This document shows, in pieces, positions 32,516 to 42,773 of a DNA stretch of 64,000 nt. A program made the position numbers and the translations under genes. The stretch is from Ceratotherium simum simum (taxonomy: Eukaryota > Chordata > Mammalia > Perissodactyla > Rhinocerotidae): positions 15,619,984 through 15,683,983 of the forward strand of contig NW_004454170.1 of assembly GCF_000283155.1 (NCBI RefSeq), read 5' to 3'. Under the pieces are notes generated by a model. That model did not search any database. It was not told the origin of the DNA and saw only the letters and a program-made list of their open reading frames with translations. The stretch's first letter is position 1, and the number at the start of each line of letters is the position of its first letter.

Positions 32516-34395
32516 TTCACCTCCCCCTAAATGTAGAAAGCAAAACTAATATGCATTGAATTATTTTTCCAGTAGAGCTGAGGAATTTACACAACTAAAC
32601 AAAACAGTGAAAGCTTGTGGTTTCTCTGGGTCCCTCACATATTGTACTTATTTCCACATTATGTATGCATTCACTATTCAAAAGTCAAACCAACAGTATG
32701 ATATACAATAGCCCCTTGGCATTCATGGATATAACATCTGAGTTTTGACCCTTCAAGAACAACCCCAAATTCCCTGACACGTAGTCAATTTTTAGTTTGC
32801 TGAGGCTTTGTAATGCTGGTGTTTGGGGGTGCTCACCAATTCTTAGTATCCAAATCCTGGTTCGGTGGTAGACTTCTCGAATCATGATTGCTCTTGTGGT
32901 ATTTACAAATTGGGGGATCCAAGAAGGTCTTAAGATACAACCTTCCCAATTGTGGGGGTGCATCATAGTGGTCCCCCAGTCTATTCCTTCTGAAAGCAGA
33001 GACAGAAGCAGCTGTCTGGAATCTAGAATTCCTATGTGGAAATGGAGACTGGGGCACAGACAGACATCAGACAGAGAGGACTCCAGGAAACCATGGCATA
33101 GACAGAGATTCCTAGTGCTGGGTAGCATTTACCCCGGGAAAGGAGGCATGTCAAATTATTTCATAGCAATAATAAAGTGGTTGTGTTAAAGTGACAGCAC
33201 ATGTCAACGTGACAGGAGGTAAACAGATCCTCGTTATCTCTTCCTCTTTGGAATGTCAACAGCATTCTAATCTATCTAAGGCAACTCATTAGATTCTAAG
33301 TATTGCTTTCATTTGCTTTCCTCAACTTACTCTGGTCTCCTCTGCTCCTTGAGAGCTCCACCAGCTCTGCTCCACCAGCTCCTTGAGAGTAAGACTGGAG
33401 ATACATTTGTTATACTGCATCAATTTTTTTAAAAAGCTCAATCACCCTTCTAAAAATATCGTTTTATTTTCTTTCCATTAAAAAAAGAAACTTCACTGGA
33501 ATAAGAGATTAAGCATTTACCATGATGATGTGTTTTGGAACAAATGTCAATCATGGGGCAACCACTTTCAAAGGAATTTTAATTATATACCATCTTACTG
33601 AATGCTGAGCAAGGTTGCACAATGGAGTCTGTGGAGTCAGAATTGACTTTCTCTGAGAGCAACTGTCTCCTTTTACATGTAGAAAATTAAAGAAGTGCAA
33701 GGCATTCCTGCTGCATTCAAGTTGATATTTTTTAAAGGCTGGTCCAACTGCACTTCAGACTTTGTATACTCCCCCCCCACACACTGATAGTATTTGGCAG
33801 AAGTTTTTAATAATAATTCCAAAAAAGAAAAACCCAGACTGAGTTTGTACTACCCTGGTGAGCCTCCCTGGAGAAATGCTGCTCTTTGCTCAGCAATTCC
33901 TGCTCAGCTCAGAGAGCCAACGCAAGGAAAACAGCTGGGCTTCCTTCCTGGTCTCCATTCAGTGCGGGCAGCCTGGAAACAAATCTACAGAGACAGATGT
34001 GGGAGAGGGAGAGGACACCTAAACAGAAGAGAGGCTGAGATCACATAGAATCCTTCAGTGTTCTAAGAGAGATAGAGAGAATTCTAAGAAACTGAATTTT
34101 TTATGGCCTGCATTTTTATTACAACAAAAAACTCTGCGATTATATGGCTTGAAAGCTTAAAATGAGATGAAACTGCAAATCACATGACTGTCTCAGGCTC
34201 AAATGTTTCACAATTCTCTGGACTCCAGCTTTAACTGACTGAATGAGGGCAAAAGGCAAAAACTATTAGGCGAGCATCATCCAGTTCAATAGTCACAGGC
34301 TAATTTTTATCTTCAAGGTGAAGGAGTCCAGCTAATTCAGGTCAGAGGCATCCTTTAGGTCCCAGCAATAACACACCCCCCACCACCACACTGGA
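32516..34395. other. Unique DNA, no gene recognised
   Basis: The longest frames are 147 aa on the minus strand (32685-33128) and 101 aa on the plus strand (32884-33189). They overlap each other and have no motif. At 33340-33392 the string 'gctccttgagag' occurs twice with 'tgctccaccagct' between, a small local duplication. The block 33794-34048 (+) is open for 84 codons without a known domain. Confidence 0.4.
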
Positions 34396-34399
34396 TGCA

Positions 34400-34568
34400 G
34401 CACTCACTGTGCCAGGCGCTCGGCTTGCACTTCATGAGCATCAGTTCATCCTCAGAACAGCCTCAGGAGAAGCTCAGGTCAAGAGAGATTAAGGAACAAG
34501 CCCTAGAGTTTCTCTCAGAGTCGTCCTGACCCCAGAGTTAGGGGTCCTAAGCACTATACAACACTGCT
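34400..34568 (-). repeat. MIR SINE
   Basis: Reverse-complement MIR: 'cactgtgccaggcgctcggc', 'gagcatcagttcatcctcag', 'gagattaaggaacaagccct'. Diverged but the blocks are in order. Confidence 0.7.
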
Positions 34569-37115
34569 ATACGTTAATAGTCAATGTTCTGCTTACAAAA
34601 TAGCATCAGGTAAATGTTGAAAAGTCTGAATTCCCAGGAACCTCAGCTCTTGAAAGGATTCAGAGGTGCGCTTCCCATGACAGGGCTCCAAAAATCTAAA
34701 AATGTGAGGTTCAGGGAAGGAAATCTGAGTTTGTCAGTTAACGCACAGAATCATTCTAACTAACTTCCAAATAGATCAGACTTTCCACATCTGAGGTTAA
34801 AGAGCAGTCTGTTCTCAATCTTTTACTTTACCAAAACAGAAGTCTAATCTATTTATTTACAGTCACTTTACTAGGCCATAGGATAATGGCAGGTCCCGAA
34901 GGGGGAGAAATCTCTTCCAAGAAAACACTTCTGGGAGAGGCACGTACAGTGAGTTGGTGCTGGCCAATCCTTATCCTCCCTCTCAGTCTATAAGCAGCAA
35001 GGACACCATGATTTTTTACATATACCATATATTCTTAATTATAATTCCTCTTTCGTTAGCTCAGAAAGTCTCTTGCCCCACACGGAGGACTCTGATTAGT
35101 TTCACATAGTAATGGTTAAATCTAGTTGGTACTGCTGAGTACCCAGACCAATTTGCTAGACTGACTAGGTTCAGGAAGCTTTACATTCAGAGCAACATCT
35201 CTATTTCCATCTAACTAGTTTGTTTCTTCTCTGATCTTGACCTCTGAAATAGGAATAAATGACCGTAAGTGTTGCTAAGGCCATAGGACTGGGTCCAATA
35301 TTCATCCAGCATGGGGGAGGGAGGGATCCCTGTGCCCTGTGTTAGGGTGAGCTCTACCACTGGCTCACATTTTTTACTTCCTTCTCAGCTTTTTTGATCT
35401 GCACCTGTGATATAACATGGCAAACCTATCCCATGTGGGATCAAAAACTCAATGACCCAGATGAACACAGGAACGCTAAGAGACAGTGAAATCAAGAAGG
35501 ACAAACCACTAGAGATGCTGCTCCTGACTCTAACTCTTGCACAGGTCTTGTGGGCTTATCCCCTGGTGATTTGTGTGCTCAGAGCAAACACAACAAAAAG
35601 TCAAAGCCTTTCTTACAGCATTCTAAGAAACCCTCCCACAGGCTTGAGCTTGCCGTAGCATAATGACATTTTCATCAGTGAATGCAGTTATGGTTGTCAA
35701 GTTCCGTGTATATTGGAAAAGATGTAATTGTTATTTTCAATATTTTCAATTGTTTTCAAAGAATCTTTTAGTGAACTCTATAAAGACACTCCAACTTTTT
35801 TTCCTCTCATGTTAAGCTCTGTAAGGGTGTACCATAAAGAACGCATCCTACATTCATGTGTACACTGAATGAGAGGCAGCTATTGAATTTACTCTCCATT
35901 GTCCATTAGGGATAGAACCCTCACATTATTTTGGAGGAAACCAAAAGATCTTAAGCCTAAATGAGGCAATTGAAAACCAAATTCTGTTCTCAAATCTCAA
36001 ACAGGTTTCTAAAACATATTAGAAAACTGCTTTGCATAGCAACAGGAGTGTTTTCAACTCAGCCTGTGAGAAGGACCTTGCTGGGATATATTAAATAGTT
36101 ACTGAATCAGAACCTACTTTTTCTTTAAAATTGCAAACATTCCTAGTAGGGCCAAGCCTGGATTTCTCATCAGGCCTTCAGAATAGCGCCAGCCATCCGT
36201 CACAGTCTTTTCAAAGGCTGCATTAAACGACTTGTGTACGTCTGCAGGGTTTTTGTGTTTGATCCTAGATTCTGTTTTCACTAAGGTTAAGGGTTAGAGT
36301 TTTGACAGATGTGGCTGTGGTCTAATTGGCCCATTTTATCTGCCCCTTTTCCACACACATACAGTATTTAATAGCCAAATTTGTGAAATGTCTCAATTTT
36401 GATACCACCAAATGAGGGATGGATGGAATGTGGGGCTTGAGTACTCGGATAGGTGTTGCGTTTAGTTTCAGAGTCAGTACGAAACCCACCGCAGCATCTG
36501 TTCGAGGGGAAATAAGAACATTTCATTCTGTGTCACCACTTCATTCCAACTGGGTTGCAGTTATTCTTTTCTTTCTTTTATTTTCCCCTCCTTAAAGTTT
36601 TACAGGACTTTCCACTTTGCCCATTTTTTTCATTGCTGCAGCTTGACCTTGCTATTTCCAATAAACGAAAGTAGAAACTCAATGAGATTGTGTCTTGGAT
36701 TCAGACCTCTGAGCACAATAGCAATTGTGTGTTTAGCATCCCTGGCTTCCTAACTGAGGGGGTTAATGGGCCAATCTGATTTCCTGCAACAAGATGGCAA
36801 ACTTCCAGGGACATGGCGGGTAGGCTGCTTAAACCTTACCCGGCACCATGCTATGCACAGGAGGGAAGGGAAGTCCCTAACATTTGATTTAGCTAGAGCC
36901 TAATCATTGTGCCAGGTGTGTGTGAGGCAGGGAGAAATAAAGATAAATAAGCATGTGTGTCCTCCTTTAATCAGCCTTCATGCTGGGAGTTCTTAATCCA
37001 AATCACTGGGAAGTCCATAATCAATTATGAAGAGAAAGAGATATTTTTCAAAATGATAGGATACATTTCACAGATACATTGAAAAATGACAGGATAAGTG
37101 TTAGAAGAGAGATAT
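34569..37115. other. Unique DNA, about 2.5 kb, no gene seen
   Basis: A CCAAT (34964-34968), a TATAAG (34989-34994) and an ATG (35008-35010) lie close together. The ATG is too near the TATA motif to be translated from it, and its frame stops after 33 codons. The 68-codon frame at 35452-35658 has a hydrophobic stretch but no other support. Confidence 0.45.
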
Positions 37116-37117
37116 GC

Positions 37118-37272
37118 ACAAGTGCATTACATACCTGAGAGCTCTGTGAGGTAAGTATTAATTGCCCATTCAGAGGACACTGAAGCTCAGAGAAGTTAAG
37201 TGAATTGCCCAAGGTCACACAGCACAGGTCACACACATACTAATTTGAAAACAGATCTGACTCAGAACAAAG
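37118..37272 (-). repeat. MIR SINE
   Basis: Reverse-complement MIR: 'ctctgtgaggtaagtattaa', 'gctcagagaagttaagtgaa', 'ttgcccaaggtcacacagca' at about 37206. It is one of the best preserved MIRs here. Confidence 0.92.
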
Positions 37273-38803
37273 CTTCCCTTTCCACAGTCATGGCCTTTCA
37301 AAGTTTTCGCTGAATTGTGGTCATGTTAATTTTTGGCTTTGTAACTTTAATGAAACACTAACTCTTTGCACTCAGGTAGCAGGGGAAAGGCTGAGAGGGT
37401 TATCTGAAATTTGTGCTTCCTTATCTGTGCTTCCTTATCAACCAAAGCTGAGAGTCAGCTTCTTCCTATCTCCCTCATGTTCCATGTTGCCAGCTCCTCC
37501 ACATTCTCTGGTGCCTATCACCTTCCCCAGCCCTGCCCTTCTAGAGCTAAATAAACAACTATTCCACGATTTTTAACAAGTGGCAGAAACAGCAGCAAAA
37601 AATTGACATTGTCAGTTCTTTCACTTCTTATTCACATATGTAAATTTTTGCTACAAAAGTTTGGTGATCTGTAAGTCTAATTATTTTTTAAGACTTTCTT
37701 TAAAATGACATATGGAACCCATTACAGCACTCACTGGCTTCTTCACTTTGGCTTCTGCTCTAGAGGGTGATGGGTTTATGATTTACAGCTCAAGTGAATG
37801 CAGTTCTCGGGTTCATTGCTCCATTTGATTGTGGTTGACATTGACTCTGGATTCCAGAGAGATTTTAATTAACTTTATTATGGACTAAAAAATGATTTAC
37901 ATACTAGTGAAGCTTAAGCAGGGGTCAGAATCACAACGTCTGTGCACTCCCTCCATCTCTCCACTTCAGTCTGGACAAAAAGAAAGTGTGGGGGTTTATT
38001 TTTTTATTCTTTTGTGTGCCCTAAAAAGGAATTCCAGGCTAATTACTTTATAAGTATAGCATCATGAAAAGGATGAAGTATAGTGAAATCAGGTCCAAAG
38101 AGTTTTGAGGTCTTACCTAAGAAATAAGTGCATTGATTAAGTCAGCCGAGAAATCTGTCAATAGGCTGCCTGGGTGAAGGGTGATTAAACCTCTCTCTCC
38201 TCCATTTCCTTGCCACAGACCTCCAGAGTTGTTGAGATTCTACTCCAGTTCTCACTGGACTAATTAGTCAAAAATAAGTTCTGTATTCTCCAAATTAAAA
38301 TGTGGCAACCCTAGCCTTCCATATATAACAGGCTGTCATAGCTAGTCTCACACAACCGAAAAGGAAATTGAAACAGAAGGGCAGGATGCTCTCGAGCAGC
38401 ACATTAGCAGTAACATCAATTTTAAATGGAAGACTCCCTGACGCTCTAGTTTGAGCCACTGAGCCAACCTAACACACTCACTCTCCTCTTTCCCATCATT
38501 ATCTTCAGGAGAAGAGGCACTAGAGTCAGCTAAACTCCTTTGTGATCCCCTCCGCTAGGCCAGACCATGTAAGCACCTTCCTCTGGTTCCAGCTGGGGAC
38601 TTCTAGCAGAGAACCCCCATCTCTTGGTCTTAGCCAGTTTTTAAAGGGGAAGTTGCTTTGTATCACAGACAAAGTTTGTGCCAAAATAATTAAATCTGGC
38701 TTCACTTGAATTATAATGACCTTCTAGGGCAATGCACAACAGATGTTAAGAAAGTGTCACAAATGTTGCTCATAGCGAATAATAACTGGTATATCTATTC
38801 CAG
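37273..38803. other. Unique DNA upstream of a possible exon
   Basis: It holds a 14-bp perfect tandem duplication, tgtgcttccttatc, at 37412-37425 and 37426-37439. No repeat family is recognised. If the block at 38804 is an exon, this would be intron. Confidence 0.4.
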
Positions 38804-38910
38804 AAAAAAAAAGATCCAGAAAGAAAGGAGAAGAAAGGACGAGTCAGTGAGATTTCGCCAAGGGGAAGAAGATCCACCACCTCGCTACTCCACAATGCTG
38901 TCGTACTCCA
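38804..38910 (+). CDS. Possible internal coding exon (unassigned, speculative)
   Basis: A 107-nt block preceded by 'tatctattccag' (AG acceptor with a weak pyrimidine tract) and followed by GTAAGTCC, a near-consensus donor at 38911. It is open in the frame that starts at 38805, with one base left of the first codon and one base right of the last. The predicted peptide opens with a lysine/arginine-rich run and continues DESVRFRQGEEDPPPRYST, composition like a juxtamembrane cytoplasmic tail. Four CpGs fall within about 75 nt although the surroundings are CpG-poor. I do not recognise the gene. No partner exon is found, and the A-rich start could be low-complexity chance. It could equally be a non-coding or dead exon. 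Confidence 0.28.
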
Positions 38911-39160
38911 GTAAGTCCAAAGTGGGTTGCACACACCCCACTTGGCAACCAAGGCTATGTACTGGAGTGCGGAAACAAAATTACAACTTTGATTTATATG
39001 TTTATTTCATCTTTTTTTTCTATTTTGTATATGTTTTATAATACATATAAATGTTAGAATAACAGTACATGTATACAATTTATAAATAATTGTATATATA
39101 TTGAAGGATACTCAAAAAAATTGTACCGAGAAGAGTACTCTACCAAAACACTTTCAAAAT
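38911..39160. other. AT-rich DNA after the possible exon
   Basis: A highly AT-rich stretch (39000-39100) without a repeat name. The frame continuing through the donor to 39041 reads into F/Y-rich low-complexity sequence, which argues against the open frame extending past the donor. Confidence 0.4.
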
Positions 39161-39164
39161 CACT

Positions 39165-40245
39165 GCCTTTCACAAATAAAGCATCCACTTCCATACCTAT
39201 TAACTCACTACAGAAACCTTCTCTTCCTCATGAATTTCCTGTCTCTACTAATGGCAATACATCCACCCAAAAACCCAAGCTAGCAATCTCAGAGTCATCT
39301 TCAACTGCTCCCTGTCACTAGGCCCCTTATCCAAGAGGTCACCAAGTCCTACTGATTACTTCTTTGAGGCATCTCAGATCAGAGCCTTCTCTATATTCCA
39401 GCCATCACCTTGATATATACTTGCATTACCTCTAGGTTGAACTACCGCAAGAGCCAAGTTCCTAGATTTTCTGCCTCTTGGCTCTTCCTAGCCATCCTCC
39501 TTACTGTCACCAGGGTAGTTTTCCTAAAAACCTTTTTCAAGGAAACTGCCCTGCTTAGGAACCTGCAATAGGAAAGCACCACCACAGGATAGAATTCAAG
39601 GTACTTAATACAGTTTGTTATGGTCTGGCTGTAGCCTGACCATCAAGTCCTATCTTCCCCTCTGCCCTACTCCAGTTCCCCTACTCTCCCACATCACTGA
39701 CCCTCTTGCTGTTCTCAAACAGTGCCCTCTCATGCCTTTGTTTATATGGTGACTTCTACTCAGAATACTCTTCTTCTCCTCCCCTTCCCTTTGCCTCTGT
39801 TACAGCAGCTTAGCCTACGTCCTCACTAATCTAACAGCTTTCACTTACTCGGCATACATATGCCTGATACTGTGATACATTATTTCACGGCACTGTATTT
39901 TGATTCTCATTTGACACAGCAAGTAAGTAGCAGAGCCAGGATTTCCATCTGTATCTGGCCGGTTCCAAAGTATATGATTTTAACCACTGGGCATTAAATT
40001 TAAAGCAAATGCAAATGTCACCTCCTCAGTCCCAAACCCAGTGGGGAGAGTTCATTACTCTCCCTGTGTAAGTTGTTCATACTTCTACCATAGCATTTAT
40101 TATACTGTATTTTAGTCTGCACCCTAGCAGACTGTGAGCTCTTAGAGGTCAAGGACTATTTGTACTCACATTTATATGTTGGGTGCCTAGCACACACTAG
40201 CATATGTAAGGCACTCAAAATATTTGTTGAATAAATCAACTTACA
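39165..40245 (+). repeat. Long L2 LINE fragment, ORF end to 3' end
   Basis: Over 1 kb of plus-strand L2. The late-ORF region includes 'gaggtcaccaagtcctactg' at 39336 and 'gttgaactaccgcaagagcc'. After it come 'gtccaagct'-like gaps, 'ccctgcttaggaacctgcaa' and 'ttatggtctggctgtagcct'. The 3' end reads 'ctcaaaatatttgttgaata' at 40215-40234. The 39855-39995 part ('cacagcaagtaagtagcaga') looks like a MIR (minus) inserted in it. All frames are disrupted. Confidence 0.82.
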
Positions 40246-42020
40246 AATCTTCTGTCCCTTCTCATTACTTTTTTTCCCTCTCAACCCACAATGCCCCATC
40301 ACAGCTTAAATTTAAATGCAAAAATCACAGGAATGTCTGACACAGAGCCCAAAACAGAAAAAGGCTTTATACAATGGAGAAGTTGTCAACGCCTTTATAA
40401 AGTTTCCCTACGCTGACTCAAAGACCTTGTCCTCAAAAACAGAGCAACTACTATACACAGACAATTTTAATGAGGTATAAATTACATATCTCACGTTAAG
40501 AGTATATTCTGTGACTTTTGACAAATGTATACACCCACATTATTAACACTAAAATCAAAGTCTAGAACATTTCCATCACCCCAAAAGATCACTTAGGCCT
40601 CTTCCCGCTTAATCTCACCCTATCACTGTACCCAGGCAACCACAAACTTGTTTTTTGTAAATACATGATACATTTTTCTTTTCTAGAGTTTCCCGTCACC
40701 GAATATCATACAATATCTACAAAAATTGTCTGACTTTTTTCACTTACCATACTTATTTTGAGATTGATCCATGTTGTATATCTAAGTAGTTCACTCATTT
40801 TTATTGCTGAATAGTATTCCATTGTTAAATATACATTATTTATACATTTATATATTTACATATGTAAATACACATATTTATACATTCACCTGTGGATGGA
40901 CATTTGCATTGTTGCCAGTTTGGGTTACTTAAAGGTGAGAGGAACATTTGTGTACAACTCTTTATGTGGACACATGTCTTCATTTCTCTTAGATAAATAC
41001 CTAAGAGATGAATTGCTTGATCACGTAGCAAGATTATGTTTGACTTTAGGAGAAACTGCCAAAACTCTTTTCCAAAATGGCTGTAAAATTTTATATTCCC
41101 ATCAGCAGTGTATGCAAGTTCCAGTTCCATCATATCCTCACCAATAGTTGGTATTGTCGGTCATTTTAATTTTACCCACTCCCATGTTCTAATGGATATG
41201 TAGTGATATCACATTGTGGTTTTAATTTTCACTTCCCTAATGATGAATGATATTGAGCATCTTTTCATGGGTATATTGGCTGTCTATATATCTTCTTTGG
41301 TAAAGAGTTTGTTCAAATTTGTCCATTTTAATAGACTTTTTATTGGTTCTATTAATGAGTTGTAAGCATTTTTTATACATTCTGGAAAGCAGTCCTTTGT
41401 CAGATATATATACTGATAATATTTTCTCCCAATCTGAGGATTGCCTCTGCATTTTCATTTTCTTACTGGTATCTTATGAGGAGCAGAAGTTTTAAATTTT
41501 GATGTAGCCCAATTCAAACATTTTATGTTCATGTTTTTTGTGTACTATCTAAGAAATCTTTGCCTATCCAAAGGTTACAAAGTTTCTTTTAGAAGTTTTA
41601 TAGTTTTAGCATTTACATTTAGGACTATGATCCATTTCAAGTTAATTTTTGTGTTTAATAAAGTAAGGGTTGAAGTTCATTTTTTCTACATAGATAATAA
41701 TTTTTTCCAGACAATTTGTTGAAAAAGTAATCTTTTCCATATTGAACTACCTTGGGATCTTTGTTGAAAATCAATTGACCATACACATGTGGGTCTATTT
41801 CTGGACTCTCTATTGTGTTTCATTGATCTATGTGTCTAAACTTATGCCAATAACACACTGTTTTGATTACTGTAGCTTCATAGTAAGTGTCAAAATCAGT
41901 ACATTTAAGTCCTCTAACTTTATTCTTCTTTTTCAAAATCGTTTTGGCTATTGCAGGCATTTAGATTTCATATAAATTTTAGAATCAGGTTGGAAATTTC
42001 TACAAGAAGCCTGCTGGGAC

Positions 42021-42180
42021 TTTTATTGGGATTTCATTGAATCTATAAATCAATTTGGAGAGAACTGACATTTTAATAATACTGACTCAATAGCAATATT
42101 GATTTTATTGGGATTTCATTGAATCTAGAAATTAATTTGGAGAGAATTGAAATGATAAGAATAGTGAGTCTTCCAAGCTA
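42021..42180. repeat. 82-bp imperfect tandem duplication inside the old L1
   Basis: ttttattgggatttcattga starts at 42021 and again at 42103. The two units stay alignable for most of their length ('atctataaatcaatttggag' versus 'atctagaaattaatttggag'). The mismatches show that the duplication is itself old. Confidence 0.85.
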
Positions 42181-42659
42181 TAAATATGGTAAATCAATCC
42201 ATTTAGGTCTTATTTAATTTCTCACAGAAATATTTCTAGTTTTCAGGGTAGAGGTTTCATGTATTTCATGTTTTGGGATGCTATTGCAAATGATATTGTC
42301 TTATTTTTTATTCCAATTTCTATTTGCTTATTGCTAATATATAGAAATGCAATTTACTTTTGCATATTGATTTTGTATCTTAAAATCTCTATTAGCTAAA
42401 ACTATTTATTAGTTCTAGTAGTTTTTTTGTAGATTCGTGAGGATTTGCAGCATGCTTGATCATGTCATCTGTGAATAAAGATAGTTTTACTCGTAGCTTT
42501 CTAATTTGTACACTTTTATTTATTTTCCTTTTCTTATTGCACCAGTGAGAATGTCAAATAGAATGCTGGATAGAAGGGGAGAGAGTGAACATCCTTGTCT
42601 TGTTCTTGATCTTAGGGCAAAAGCACTCAGGTTTCACTAAGTGATATGTTAGCAATAGT

Positions 42660-42773
42660 TTTTTTTAAAAAACAGTTCTCTTGAGATATAATTCACATGC
42701 CACAAAATTCAACCATTTAAAGTGCACAGTTCAGTGGCTTTAGTATATTCATAGAGATGTGCAATCATCAGCC
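42660..42773 (-). repeat. Nested L1 3' UTR fragment within the old L1
   Basis: 'cttgagatataattcacatg', 'ccatttaaagtgcacagttc' and 'gagatgtgcaatcatcag' are L1M 3' UTR sequence in the middle of ORF2. Host ORF2 sequence ends near 'agcaatagttt' and resumes at 'ccttttatcagact'. This is a small L1 3' end inserted into the larger one, with a T-run at its left edge. Confidence 0.7.

Noticed and set aside
32685..33189. 147-codon minus and 101-codon plus frames
   Set aside because: They overlap on opposite strands in sequence without splice sites or recognisable domains.
33794..34048. 84-codon frame in unique DNA, with a gtgagc donor-like site at about 33860
   Set aside because: The frame continues through the donor with no change in character. 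There is no acceptor, no motif and no protein family.
34960..35110. CCAAT, TATAAG and an ATG with a hydrophobic start (promoter plus signal peptide?)
   Set aside because: The ATG is only about 14 bases beyond the TATA motif, so it would lie upstream of transcription start. The frame stops after 33 codons.
35452..35658. 68-codon frame with a hydrophobic leucine-rich stretch
   Set aside because: No splice signals, no CpG retention and no known family; hydrophobic runs of this kind are common by chance.
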